A DNA stretch of 64,000 bases from the NCBI RefSeq assembly GCF_023101665.1, contig NZ_CP082161.1, positions 6,510,001 to 6,574,000 of the forward strand, written 5' to 3'. The notes below the pieces were generated by a model, which was not told the DNA's origin, made no database searches, and saw only the letters and a program-made list of their open reading frames with translations. This document shows, in pieces, positions 45,146 through 55,311 of the stretch (positions within the stretch are counted from its first letter, which is position 1; the number at the start of each line of letters is the position of its first letter). The translations under genes and the position numbers were made by a program. This DNA is from Bradyrhizobium sp. 195 (GTDB lineage: Bacteria > Pseudomonadota > Alphaproteobacteria > Rhizobiales > Xanthobacteraceae).

Positions 45146-46414
45146 TGTTTAGCCCGGACAGATCACTGACGGGTGTTCGGAGACATAGCTGACACATCAA
45201 CATTGGCTGGATTGGTCCGATTCGGGAGGCCGTCCATGCCCTGGAGTGAGGTGTCAGCAATGGATCAGCGTCACGAGTTCGTGCGGCTGGCTTTGCAGGA
45301 GGGCGCCAATCGGCGCGAGTTGTGCCGACGGTTCAACATCAGCCCTGACGTGGGCTACAAATGGCTGCGGCGCTGGCAGGCTGGCGATCGAGAGCTGGCC
45401 GACCGCTGCCGTTGCCCGCATGCGATGCCCAAGCGCAGTGAGGCTGCGGTCGAGGCACAGGTTCTGGCCGTGCGGGACAAGCATCCGGCTTGGGGAGCGC
45501 GGAAGATCGCTCACTGCCTGAAGCGGCGCGGGCAGACGGTGCCCGTGCCGTCAACGGTGCACCAGATCCTGTGTCGGCACGGTCGGGTCAAGCCAAGCGA
45601 GAATGCACCGCCCAATCCGGGGCATCGCTTCGAGAAGGAAGCTCCTAACCTGCTGTGGCAGATGGACTTCAAGGGACACCTGCCGCTCGCCAACGGGACG
45701 CGATGCCATCCGCTGACAATTGTCGACGATCACTCGCGCTATGTCCTGTGCCTGAAGGCCTGCGCCGACGAGCAGCGTCTTACCGTGCAGGATCATCTGA
45801 CGACGACGTTCCGCTGCTACGGCCTGCCGGAGGCTTTCTACACCGACAACGGCTCACCGTGGGGCGATACGTCAGGTGTTCGTTGGACCGGGCTGAAGGT
45901 GTGGCTGCTCAAGCTCGGTGTCAGGGTGGTGCATGCCAGGCCCTGTCACCCGCAGGCGCGCGGCAAGAACGAACGCTTCCATTGCACCCTGAAGGCCGAG
46001 GTTCTTGCCATGCGTCGCTTCCGCACTCTCCCGGAGGTCCAGCGCGCCTTCGACGCCTGGCGGCCAGTCTACAATCTGGAACGTCCCCACCAGGGCCTCG
46101 ATATGCACGTCCCCGCCGATCGCTTCCGGCCGAGCACCCGTGCCATGCCGGCTCGCGTTCCGATCGTCGAATACGACAGCGGTGAGATCGTGCGCAGAGT
46201 CTCATCGACAAGACCCTACATCTCCTTCAAGGGGCGCTTCTGGAAGGTTCCCCAGGCCTTCGCCCGCGAGCGCCTCGCCATCCGGCCGCTGGACCGCGAT
46301 GGCCATTACGGCATCTTCTTCGCCAGCTGGCAGGTCGCATCGATCGACTTGACCAATGGCCAACCTGTCAGTGATGTGTCCGAACAGGTGTCAGCCATGT
46401 CTCCGGACTAAACA
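45146..46414 (+). mobile_element. IS481-family insertion sequence, 1269 bp
   Basis: Terminal inverted repeats TGTTTAGCCCGGACA (left, 45146) and the complement of TGTTTAGTCCGGAGA (right end, 46414), one DDE transposase gene and compact size. It is inserted inside a dispersed palindrome. Both ends look intact, so it may still be mobile. Confidence 0.88.
45236..46411 (+). CDS. IS481 family transposase
   Basis: A 391-aa DDE transposase. An N-terminal helix-turn-helix (ANRRELCRRFNISPDVGYKW) is followed by a GARKIA-type domain and the catalytic core: D in LLWQMDFKGHLPL, D in EAFYTDNGSPWGD, E in RGKNERFHCTLK. MPWSEVSAMDQRHEFV is the normal start, so the ATG at 45236 is preferred over an ATG 21 codons earlier within the IS end. 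The TAA stop lies inside the right terminal repeat. Confidence 0.95.
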   Translation: MPWSEVSAMDQRHEFVRLALQEGANRRELCRRFNISPDVGYKWLRRWQAGDRELADRCRCPHAMPKRSEAAVEAQVLAVRDKHPAWGARKIAHCLKRRGQTVPVPSTVHQILCRHGRVKPSENAPPNPGHRFEKEAPNLLWQMDFKGHLPLANGTRCHPLTIVDDHSRYVLCLKACADEQRLTVQDHLTTTFRCYGLPEAFYTDNGSPWGDTSGVRWTGLKVWLLKLGVRVVHARPCHPQARGKNERFHCTLKAEVLAMRRFRTLPEVQRAFDAWRPVYNLERPHQGLDMHVPADRFRPSTRAMPARVPIVEYDSGEIVRRVSSTRPYISFKGRFWKVPQAFARERLAIRPLDRDGHYGIFFASWQVASIDLTNGQPVSDVSEQVSAMSPD

Positions 46415-46504
46415 CTCGACCGGGGCATCCAGTACGCCGCGGCCGTTCGGTTCAATCACGACCGCCGCGGAGTACTGGATCGCCCGCCTTCGCGGGCGAT
46501 GACA
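46415..46504. repeat. Right part of the family H palindrome split by IS481
   Basis: CTCGACCGGGGCATCCAGTACGC, then the GCGGAGTACTGGATCGCCCG arm, ending CGGGCGATGACAG. It is continuous with 45130-45145 across the IS. The arm next to the IS (GACCGGGG) matches the 43073 copy, and the outer left arm matches a different variant. Confidence 0.7.
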
Positions 46505-46546
46505 GCAAGTGTGTAGAGACGACGCACCTAACCCATCAAAAAACAA

Positions 46547-46572
46547 AAAGGCCGGGATCGCTCCCGGCCTTT
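46547..46572 (-). terminator. Rho-independent terminator of the glp operon
   Basis: On the minus strand, AAAGGCCGGGA/TCCCGGCCTTT with a 4-base loop, followed by TTTGTTTTTT. It begins 26 bases after the glpV stop codon. Confidence 0.88.
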
Positions 46573-46597
46573 CGCATTTGATGACGTTACGCGCCGC

Positions 46598-48394
46598 TTA
46601 CTTCGCTTCCGCGCGCTTGGGCGGGGTGGCCGGCCACGACTTGATCAGGGTATCGTAGTCGACCGTCTCGCCCTTCGGCTTCTCGTTGGCGAGCTTGCGC
46701 TGGGGCGCGATGGTGCCGTCCTTCTCGGCCTTCGCGAACCAGTATTCCGGCTTCTCCTTCTTGTGCAGCTTCGGACCGCAGGCACCCTGCACGTTTGACT
46801 TCTCCAGGCGCTCCATGACGGAGTCCTGAGCCGCTGCAAGGGCATCCATCGCGGCTTGCGGCGTCTTCGCACCGGACGACGCATCGCCGATGTTCTGCCA
46901 CCACAGCTGCGCGAGCTTCGGATAATCGGGCACGTTGTTGCCGGTCGGGGTCCACTGCACGCGCGCAGGCGAGCGGTAGAACTCGATCAGGCCGCCGAGC
47001 TTCGGCGCGCGCTCGGTGAACGACTTGTCCCAGATGTCGGATTCACGGATGAAGGTGAGACCGACATGGCTCTTCTTCAAGCTCACCGACTTGGAGATGA
47101 TGAACTGGAGATAGAGCCAGGCCGCCTTGCGGCGATCCGCCGGGGTCGACTTGAGCAGCGTCACGGAGCCGGCGTCCTGATAGCCGAGCTTCATGCCTTC
47201 CTTCCAGTACGCACCGTGCGGCGAGGGCGCCATACGCCATTTCGGCGTACCGTCCGCGTTCATCACGGCGATGCCCGGCTTCACCAGGTCGGCGGTGAAG
47301 GCGGTGTACCAGAACATCTGCTGGGCGATGTTGCCCTGTGCCGGCACCGGGCCTGCCTCGGAGAACGTCATGCCCTGGGCCTGCGGCGGCGCGTACTTTT
47401 TCAGCCAGTCGAGGTATTTGGTGATCGAGTAGACCGCGGCCGGACCGTTGGTGTCGCCACCACGCTCCACCGAGGAGCCGACCGGGCGGCAGCCTTCCAT
47501 GCGGATGCCCCATTCGTCGACCGGCAGACCGTTCGGAATGCCCTTGTCACCGTTGCCGGCCATCGAGAGCCAGGCGTCGGTGAAACGCCATCCGAGCGAG
47601 GGGTCCTTCTTGCCATAGTCCATATGGCCGTAGACCTTGACGCCGTTGATCTCCTTGATGTCGTTGGTGAAGAACTCGGCGATGTCCTCATAGGCGGACC
47701 AGTTCACGGGGACGCCGAGCTCGTAGCCATACTTGGCCTTGAACTTGGCCTTGTAGTCGGCGTTGGTGAACCAGTCGTAGCGGAACCAATAGAGGTTCGC
47801 GAACTGCTGGTCGGGCAGCTGATAGAGTTTGCCGTCGGGGCCGGTCGTGAACGACTTGCCGATGAAGTCGTTGACGTCGAGCATGGGATCGGTGACGTCC
47901 TTGCCCTCGCCGGTCATGTAGTCCGAGAGAACGACCGTCTGGCCGTAGCGGAAGTGGGTGCCGATCAGGTCGGAATCGTTGATCCAGCCGTCATAGACGT
48001 TCTTGCCGGACTGCATCTGGGTCTGCAGCTTCTCGACGACGTCACCTTCCTGGATGAGGTCGTGCTTGAGCTTGATACCGGTGAGCTCGGAGAACGCCTT
48101 CGCCAGCGTCTGCGATTCATATTCGTGAGTCGTGATGGTCTCGGAGACGACGTTGATCTCCATGCCCTTGAAGGGCTCGGCGGCCTTGGCGAACCACTCC
48201 AGCTCCTTCTTCTGGTCTTCCTTCGACAGCGTCGAGGGCGTGAATTCCGCGATCCACTTCTGGATCACGGCGTCGTCGGCGGCGCGGACCGGCGCCGAGA
48301 CGGCGAACGACACCGCAGCAATCGCGGCGACGCTCGACATGGTCAGAAAACTGCTCTTGGTCAATGGACCTTTCCTTCTCCTAAACTGTCGCAT
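46598..48394 (-). CDS. glpV: Glycerol ABC transporter substrate-binding protein
   Basis: A periplasmic binding protein of 598 aa, large for the family, last gene of the glycerol operon. A signal peptide follows a basic N-terminus (MRQFRRRKGPLTKSSFLTMS, cleaved after PVRA). Segments such as FRYDWFTNADYKAKFKAKYG and KLYQLPDQQFANLYWFRYD fit carbohydrate family 1 binding proteins. The start at 48394 follows GGAGGAACAAC. It matches the position of GlpV in Rhizobium leguminosarum. Confidence 0.9.
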   Translation of the reverse strand: MRQFRRRKGPLTKSSFLTMSSVAAIAAVSFAVSAPVRAADDAVIQKWIAEFTPSTLSKEDQKKELEWFAKAAEPFKGMEINVVSETITTHEYESQTLAKAFSELTGIKLKHDLIQEGDVVEKLQTQMQSGKNVYDGWINDSDLIGTHFRYGQTVVLSDYMTGEGKDVTDPMLDVNDFIGKSFTTGPDGKLYQLPDQQFANLYWFRYDWFTNADYKAKFKAKYGYELGVPVNWSAYEDIAEFFTNDIKEINGVKVYGHMDYGKKDPSLGWRFTDAWLSMAGNGDKGIPNGLPVDEWGIRMEGCRPVGSSVERGGDTNGPAAVYSITKYLDWLKKYAPPQAQGMTFSEAGPVPAQGNIAQQMFWYTAFTADLVKPGIAVMNADGTPKWRMAPSPHGAYWKEGMKLGYQDAGSVTLLKSTPADRRKAAWLYLQFIISKSVSLKKSHVGLTFIRESDIWDKSFTERAPKLGGLIEFYRSPARVQWTPTGNNVPDYPKLAQLWWQNIGDASSGAKTPQAAMDALAAAQDSVMERLEKSNVQGACGPKLHKKEKPEYWFAKAEKDGTIAPQRKLANEKPKGETVDYDTLIKSWPATPPKRAEAK

Positions 48395-48470
48395 GTTGTT
48401 CCTCCGTTGCAGCGACAAACTTTTATACAGACCCGGATTGCCCCCGGATCTGGCCGTCCCTTCGCAAGCT

Positions 48471-48800
48471 TCAGACCGTGCGGAATATGAGCACGGCCGT
48501 CACCAGCGAAATTCCACTTGCGAGCCACAGGCGCGAGATTTCAACGCCCTCCTCGCCGATCGGCAGCGTTGCGATCGCATCGGTGCCGAAGAAACCGATC
48601 CAGAGAAGGTGGATGACCGCCGCAGCGATCAGCGAAACAAACAGGCGGTCGCCGCGCGTGGTCGGAATGCGGAGCACGCCGACGCGCTCGGCTTCGGGAT
48701 AGACCGCCGCAAGCCACGTCATCACGGCGAGCGTGCAGGCCAGTGCGGCGAAGAAGATCGCCGTCGGCAGCGTCCAGGCCATCCATGCGATGGATTCCAT
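48471..48800 (-). CDS. glpU: Small membrane protein of the glycerol transporter (DUF2160)
   Basis: A 109-aa inner-membrane protein with three to four hydrophobic segments (PTAIFFAALACTLAVMTWLA, LFVSLIAAAVIHLLWIGFFG, LWLASGISLVTAVLIFRTV). It matches GlpU, the small subunit between GlpQ and GlpV in rhizobial glycerol systems, DUF2160. It is 77 bases upstream of glpV. The exact role in transport is not known. Confidence 0.85.
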   Translation of the reverse strand: MESIAWMAWTLPTAIFFAALACTLAVMTWLAAVYPEAERVGVLRIPTTRGDRLFVSLIAAAVIHLLWIGFFGTDAIATLPIGEEGVEISRLWLASGISLVTAVLIFRTV

Positions 48801-48814
48801 ATGCTCTACTCCTT

Positions 48815-48863
48815 GCGCATGATCTGGTCCGAAAACCGGTTTCCACTTTTCGGGATCATGCGC
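48815..48863. repeat. 49-bp dispersed palindrome, family D (copy 2)
   Basis: GCGCATGATCTGGTCCGAAAAC with a CCACTTTTCGGGATCATGCGC arm, between glpQ and glpU. It is the same family and length as the copy at 21138-21186. It may set relative mRNA levels within the operon. Confidence 0.78.
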
Positions 48864-48866
48864 GGC

Positions 48867-49672
48867 TCAGACGCGACCGAGCGCAAAACCGCTCGCGATG
48901 TAGTTGCGGACGAACCAGATCACCAGCGCGCCCGGAATGATGGTGAGCACGCCGGCGGCTGCCAAGAGGCCCCAGTCCATGCCCGATGCCGACACCGTGC
49001 GCGTCATGATCGCCGCGATCGGCTTGGCCGACACCGAGGTCAGCGTGCGCGCGAGCAGAAGCTCGACCCAGGAGAACATGAAGCAGAAGAAGGCGGCGAC
49101 ACCGATGCCGCTCGCGATCAACGGCACCAGGATCTTGATGAAGAAGCGCGGGAAGGAATAGCCGTCGAGGAAGGCGGTCTCGTCGATCTCGCGCGGAACG
49201 CCGGAGACGAAGCCTTCGAGGATCCACACCGCCAGCGGCACGTTGAAGATGCAATGCGCGAGCGCGACTGCCCAGGGCGTATCGAACAGGCCGATCGCCG
49301 AATAGAGGTTGAAGAACGGCAGCGCATAGACCGCGGCCGGCGCCATGCGGTTCGACAGCAGCCAGAAGAACAGATGCTTGTCGCCGAGGAAGCGGTAGCG
49401 CGAGAAAGCATAGGCCGCCGGCAGCGCCACCGAGATCGAGATGATGGTGTTGAGGACGACGTATTCCAGCGAGTTGATGTAGCCGGAATACCAGCTCTCG
49501 TCGGTGAAGATGCGCTTGTAGTGCTGCAGCGTCGGCGTGTGCGGCCACAGCGTCATCGTCGAGACGATTTCGGCATTGGTCTTGAAGCTCATGTTGACGA
49601 GCCAGTAGATCGGCAGCAGCAGGAAGATCAGGAACAGCCCCATGATGAGGCGGCGGCCGGGGATCGAGTGCA

Positions 49673-49673
<1 letters not shown>
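48867..49673 (-). CDS. glpQ: Glycerol ABC transporter permease
   Basis: A 268-aa inner-membrane permease of the MalG-type group. Six membrane segments begin with GRRLIMGLFLIFLLLPIYWL. The EAA loop, contacting the ATPase, is IPREIDETAFLDGYSFPRFF. The start at 49673 shares one base with the stop of the upstream permease gene (TGATG), so the two permeases are translated in step. It forms a heterodimer with GlpP. Confidence 0.93.
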
Positions 49674-50646
<973 letters not shown>

Positions 50647-50647
<1 letters not shown>

Positions 50648-51732
50648 CAGGCGGCTCCCTCCACCAGAAGACTGTCGGCGTAGACGTGGACGTGCGACGG
50701 ATCGAATTTCAGTCCAGCCATGCCGTCCGAGCTGGTGAACCCCGCGGGCGCGCGCGCCGCGAGCTTGGCGTCGCCGAAGCGCGCTCGCGCAAAACGGATG
50801 CGGCCGAGATCGTCGAGACGCTCGATCCTTGCGGTGAGCAGGCCGGGCGCAGGCGCGACGACCTCCACGAATTCGGGACGGACGCCGATCTCGATCTTCG
50901 CGCCCGCAGGCAGGTTGTCGTAAGCGCGGTTGAGTCCGATGACGTGGCCATCGATCCGCGCCTCGCGTCCCCTCACCTCGGCCGGCAGGATGTTCATGCC
51001 GGGCGAGCCGATGAAATAACCGACAAAGGTGTGCGCCGGCTTGTCGAACAGCTCGGCCGGCGTGCCGCTCTGCACGACGCGGCCGTCATGCATGACGACC
51101 ACCGTGTCGGCGAATGTCAGTGCCTCAGTCTGGTCGTGGGTGACGTAGATCATCGTGAGGTCGAGCTCGCGATGCAGCGCCTTCAGCTTGGAGCGGAGCT
51201 GCCATTTCAGCTCGGGATCGATCACCGTCAGCGGCTCGTCGAACAGCACGGCGGCGACGTCGGAACGGACGAGGCCACGGCCGAGAGAGATCTTCTGCTT
51301 GGCGTCCGCCGTGAGGCGCGTCGCCTTGCGGTTGAGATAGGGTTCGAGATCGAGCAGGCGGCCGATCTCGGCTACGCGCTTGTCGATCTCGGCCTTGGGC
51401 ACGCCGCGGTTCTTCAGCGGAAACGCCAGGTTCTCCCCCACCGTCATGGTGTCGTAGATCACCGGAAACTGGAACACCTGGGCGATGTTGCGCTTCTGGG
51501 TTGACAGCGGTGTGATGTCCTTGCCGTCGAACAGGATTTTCCCCCGCGACGGCGTGATGATGCCGGAGATGACGTTGAGCAGCGTGGTCTTGCCACAGCC
51601 GGACGGGCCGAGCAGCGCGTAGGCGCCACCCTGCCGCCAGGTCATGGTAACAGGCTTCAGCGCAAAGCTGTCCTGTGGCGCATCATTGCCGCCGTAGGAG
51701 TGGGCGAGATCGACGAGGTCAATGCGGGCCAT
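50647..51732 (-). CDS. glpT: Glycerol ABC transporter ATPase
   Basis: A 361-aa ATP-binding subunit. Walker A is LLGPSGCGKTTLLNV, the signature sequence is atypical (TADAKQKISLGRGL), and Walker B is AAVLFDEPLTVIDPE. A C-terminal TOBE-like domain follows (GVRPEFVEVVAPAPG). It is one of two ATPases in the operon; the pair GlpS and GlpT is peculiar to the rhizobial glycerol transporter. The unusual LSGGQ replacement suggests it may be the less active half. Confidence 0.92.
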
Positions 51733-51744
51733 ATCGCACCTCCC

Positions 51745-52821
51745 TCAAGAGCTCGGCGCCGCGACCAACCGGTCGGCGGCATCGAAGACAAAAACGTCGT
51801 TGGGATCGAGCACGGCGTCGAGCGTCTGGCCGGGCTCGAACTCGTGCACCCCGTGCAGCACCGCCACCCAATTCGATCCTTCGCGGGTCAGATGCACGAA
51901 ACTCTCCGAACCGGTGATCTCGGTCACCGTCACCGTGGCATGGAAGGCGTGGCGATCAGCCTCGCCGTTGGCGAGCGCAAGCTGGTGGGCGCGAAAACCG
52001 ACACGATAGGCGCCGTCGGCAAGGCTTGAATAAAGACCGGAGGCCGGCGAAGTCGTGCCGCCGGCATAAGCGACCTGCCCGTTCTTCTTCTCAATGCCGA
52101 CGAGGTTGAGCGGCGGATCGGAGAAGACCTGGGCGACGCGCAGCGTCTGCGGGCGGCGGTAGACGTTGGCGGTCTCACCGATCTGAAGCGCCTCGCCTTC
52201 CCACATGCACACCGTGTTGCCACCGAGCAGCAGCGCCTCGGTCGGCTCGGTGGTGGCGTAGACGAAGATCGCGCCCGAAGCCTCGAAGATGCGCGGCAGC
52301 TCGGCGCGCAGTTCCTCGCGCAGCTTGTAATCGAGATTGGCGAGCGGCTCGTCGAGCAGCACGAGATCGGCGCCCTTGACCAGCGCGCGCGCGATCGCGG
52401 TGCGCTGCTGCTGGCCACCGGAGAGCTGGAGCGGCGTACGCTTCAGGAACGGCTCGAGCCGCAGCAGCTTCGCCGCCTCCGCCACGCGCGCCTCGATCTC
52501 GGAGCGCGGCTTGCCCTGCACGCGCAAGGGCGAGGCGATGTTCTCGTAGACGGTGAGCGAGGGGTAGTTGATGAATTGCTGGTAGACCATGGCAACCGAA
52601 CGCTGGCGCACATCGGCACCCGTAACGTCCTTGCCGTTCACCACCACCTTGCCCGTGGTCGGCTTGTCGAGCCCGGCGAGCAACCGCATGATCGAGGTCT
52701 TGCCCGACAGCGTCGGGCCGAGCAGCACGTTGAGGGTTCCGCTCTCGAGCGTCAGCGAGACGTCGCGGATATGTGCGACGCCCTCGACAGTCCGGGTCAC
52801 GTGATCGAGCGTCACGGTCAT
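51745..52821 (-). CDS. glpS: Glycerol ABC transporter ATPase
   Basis: A 358-aa ATP-binding subunit. Walker A is LLGPTLSGKTSIMRLLA, the signature LSGGQQQRTAIARALVK is intact, and Walker B is DLVLLDEPLANLDYKL. A C-terminal domain (GFRAHQLALANGEADRHAF, then TEITGSESFVHLTREG) resembles TOBE. It overlaps glpD by 4 bases and is followed by glpT after 12 bases. With the intact signature, it complements GlpT's degenerate one. Confidence 0.93.
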   Translation of the reverse strand: MTVTLDHVTRTVEGVAHIRDVSLTLESGTLNVLLGPTLSGKTSIMRLLAGLDKPTTGKVVVNGKDVTGADVRQRSVAMVYQQFINYPSLTVYENIASPLRVQGKPRSEIEARVAEAAKLLRLEPFLKRTPLQLSGGQQQRTAIARALVKGADLVLLDEPLANLDYKLREELRAELPRIFEASGAIFVYATTEPTEALLLGGNTVCMWEGEALQIGETANVYRRPQTLRVAQVFSDPPLNLVGIEKKNGQVAYAGGTTSPASGLYSSLADGAYRVGFRAHQLALANGEADRHAFHATVTVTEITGSESFVHLTREGSNWVAVLHGVHEFEPGQTLDAVLDPNDVFVFDAADRLVAAPSS

Positions 52822-54368
52822 GAGCGTCCTCCTGCTTCCAGCAGGGGAGTTTGCTGCACAGTGTGGGTCCTGATCCAGTCGTCAAGCACGCCGATCTCAT
52901 CGGCAGATAGTCGCAGGCCGAGCTTGGAACGGCGCCAGACCACGTCCTCGGCGGTCACGGCCCATTCGTTGGCCATGAGATAGCGCACCTCGCGCTCGGT
53001 CAGCGTCGCACCAAAGGACTGGCCAAGATCGGCGGCCGATTTCGCGTCGCCGAGCAGCTTGACCGCCTTTGTGCCATAGGCGCGGGCAAGACGTCGCGCG
53101 TGCTCGTGACTGAGGAAGGGATAGCCACGCTGAAGCTCGGCGATCAGCCCGTCGATGTCGGACACATTCATGTCGCCGCCGGGCAGCGGCCATTTGCCGG
53201 TCCAGCCCTCCCGTGCTTTTGCACTGCGCAGATAAGGCGCGAGCCGCTCCAGCGCTTCTTCGGCGAGGCGGCGATAGGTCGTGATCTTGCCGCCATAGAT
53301 CGAGAGCAGCGGCACACCGCCGGGCGTGTCGAGCTCGAACACGTAGTCGCGCGTCGCGGCCTTGGCTTCACTGGCGCCGTCGTCATAGAGCGGACGCACG
53401 CCGGAATAGGTCCAGACGACGTCGTCCGGCGTCACCGGCTTGGCCAGATATTCACTCGCCGCCGTGCAGAGATACTGGATCTCCTCGGCCGTCGCCTTCA
53501 CCTTGGCGGGATCGCCGTCATAGTCGCGATCCGTGGTGCCAATCAGCGTGAAATCGTCCTGGTACGGGATCACGAAGATGATGCGGCCGTCGGCGTTCTG
53601 GAACATGTAGGCGCGGTCGTGGTCGTAGAGCTTCCTGACCACGATGTGCGAGCCCTGCACCAGGCGCACCTTGGCTTTCGCATTGACGCCGGCGCCGCGG
53701 CCGAGCACGTCCTCGACCCAGGGGCCGCCGGCATTGACCAGCGCGCGGGCCTGGATCTGCGAGCGCTCGCCGGTCAGCGTATTGACCATGCCGACGGTCC
53801 AGAGGCGGTCAGACTGGCGAATCTCGGTGGCGCGGGTGCGCGTGCGAATCTCGGCGCCCTTGTCGGCGGCATCGCGTGCGTTGAGCACGACGAGGCGGGC
53901 GTCGTCGACGAAGCAGTCGGAATATTCAAAGGCGCGCCTGTAGCGATTCGCGATCAGCGGCTTGCCGACCTCGTCACGCCCAAGATCGACCGAGCGCGTG
54001 GCGGGCAGCAGATGACGGCCGCCGATGTGGTCATAAAGGAAGAGGCCGAGACGCAGCAGCCAGGCCGGCCGAAGACCGGCGTGATGCGGCAAAACGAAAC
54101 GCAGGGGGCGGATGATATGGGGCGCGATGCCCCAGAGGATCTCGCGCTCGATCAGCGCCTCGCGGACCAGCCGAAACTCGTAATATTCGAGGTAGCGCAG
54201 GCCGCCATGCACCAGCTTGGTCGACCAGGACGACGTCCCGCTCGCCAGATCGTTCATTTCGCACAGGAAAACGGTATTGCCGCGGCCCACCGCGTCACGC
54301 GCGATGCCGCAGCCGTTAACACCGCCTCCGATGATGGCGAGGTCGAAAATACGCTCCAAAAGACGCAT
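52818..54368 (-). CDS. glpD: Glycerol-3-phosphate dehydrogenase (FAD)
   Basis: Oxidises glycerol-3-phosphate to dihydroxyacetone phosphate at the inner membrane, feeding electrons to quinone. It has 516 aa. The FAD-binding motif is FDLAIIGGGVNGCGIARDAV near the N-terminus, and the family signatures SSWSTKLVHGGLRYLEYYE and LLSIYGGKITTYRRLAEEAL are intact. It is the first gene of the operon; an inverted repeat lies 32-70 bases upstream. Glycerol kinase is not in this window. Confidence 0.96.
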   Translation of the reverse strand: MRLLERIFDLAIIGGGVNGCGIARDAVGRGNTVFLCEMNDLASGTSSWSTKLVHGGLRYLEYYEFRLVREALIEREILWGIAPHIIRPLRFVLPHHAGLRPAWLLRLGLFLYDHIGGRHLLPATRSVDLGRDEVGKPLIANRYRRAFEYSDCFVDDARLVVLNARDAADKGAEIRTRTRATEIRQSDRLWTVGMVNTLTGERSQIQARALVNAGGPWVEDVLGRGAGVNAKAKVRLVQGSHIVVRKLYDHDRAYMFQNADGRIIFVIPYQDDFTLIGTTDRDYDGDPAKVKATAEEIQYLCTAASEYLAKPVTPDDVVWTYSGVRPLYDDGASEAKAATRDYVFELDTPGGVPLLSIYGGKITTYRRLAEEALERLAPYLRSAKAREGWTGKWPLPGGDMNVSDIDGLIAELQRGYPFLSHEHARRLARAYGTKAVKLLGDAKSAADLGQSFGATLTEREVRYLMANEWAVTAEDVVWRRSKLGLRLSADEIGVLDDWIRTHTVQQTPLLEAGGRS

Positions 54369-54399
54369 CCCCGAACGCCGCCCGTTCCTTCGGACGGCT

Positions 54400-54438
54400 G
54401 CTTTCGTTTTTGATTAGATCACACCAAAAAACGAAAGC
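54400..54438. promoter_or_regulatory. Inverted repeat in the glpD promoter, candidate GlpR operator
   Basis: GCTTTCGTTTTTG (54400-54412) and CAAAAAACGAAAGC (54425-54438) form a near-perfect inverted repeat, followed by further GAAAG boxes up to 54475. The TTTCG core is like DeoR-type GlpR operators. glpR lies 0.9 kb away in the same orientation as glpD, across a toxin-antitoxin pair. Confidence 0.65.
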
Positions 54439-54601
54439 AAGATGAAAGAGAGGCGAAAGGAAGTGAAAGCGGAACATTTTTGGTGCGCATGAGGCCGCAG
54501 GGAATGAGCATCTTGATCAGCAATTCGGGAAGCAATTAGCGATCTTGATTAGTCAGCGTCGCAGAATTATAGTCTCAATAGTCATATTGGTTACCGCTCG
54601 C

Positions 54602-54886
54602 ATGGCCGATCGAAACACTGCACCTGACACACTTCCGGCTGATGACACCTGGACTCTGGCTAACGCCAAGGCGCGGTTGTCCGAGGTGATCGATCGCGCT
54701 CAGGCCGGCCCGCAGGTGATCACGCGACACGGCAAGCCCAGCGCGGTTGTCGTCTCCGCCGAGGAATGGGCGCGCAAGACCGCACGCAAAGGCACGCTGG
54801 CCGAATTCCTGCTAGCCTCGCCGCTGCGCGGCGCCGATCTCGAACTTGAACGAGTGCACGACGCGCCCCGCGACGAGATGCCGTGA
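54602..54886 (+). CDS. Phd/YefM-type antitoxin
   Basis: A 94-aa DNA-binding antitoxin with the family core DTWTLANAKARLSEVIDRAQ, then GPQVITRHGKPSAVVVSAEEW (residues 16-56). The C-terminus is polar and would wrap the toxin. It overlaps the downstream PIN toxin gene by 4 bases. The start at 54602 was chosen because the in-frame codons upstream are not conserved in the family. It is autoregulated in related systems; no operator was identified here. Confidence 0.9.
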   Translation: MADRNTAPDTLPADDTWTLANAKARLSEVIDRAQAGPQVITRHGKPSAVVVSAEEWARKTARKGTLAEFLLASPLRGADLELERVHDAPRDEMP

Positions 54887-55308
54887 ACCTGCTGCTCGAC
54901 ACCAACGTGCTGTCGGAGATACGGCGACCCGCGCCTTCGCCGAAGGTCCTGGCGTGGCTGGATACGATCGATGAGGATCGTGCGTTCATCAGCGTTGCAT
55001 CGATCGCCGAGCTTCGCCGCGGCGTCGCGTTGCTGGAGGATGGCCGTCGCCGCACGGCGCTGGCCGCCTGGCTTGCCCACGATCTCCCAGCGCGATTTGC
55101 CGAACGTGTCTTGCCAATCAATCACGCGGTGGCGGAGCGCTGGGGTGACCTGATGGCTCAGAGCCGCAGGAGCGGCGTTGCATTGTCCGTCATGGACGGT
55201 TTCTTTGCGGCGACCGCGCTCACGCACGGCCTCACACTCGTCACGCGCAATGTGAAAGACTTTGCGGCGTTCGGCGTTCCGCTGCTCGATCCATGGGACG
55301 ATGTCTAG
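54883..55308 (+). CDS. PIN domain toxin (VapC type)
   Basis: A 141-aa ribonuclease toxin. The acidic PIN residues are in LLLDTNVLSEIRRP, VASIAELRRGVALL, and SVMDGFFAATALTHG with a final Asp in TRNVKDFAAFG. The start is GTG at 54883, overlapping the antitoxin stop. It is flanked by glpD and glpR and reads opposite to them, so the pair is likely an insertion into the glycerol locus. Confidence 0.9.
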   Translation: MNLLLDTNVLSEIRRPAPSPKVLAWLDTIDEDRAFISVASIAELRRGVALLEDGRRRTALAAWLAHDLPARFAERVLPINHAVAERWGDLMAQSRRSGVALSVMDGFFAATALTHGLTLVTRNVKDFAAFGVPLLDPWDDV

Positions 55309-55311
55309 GAC

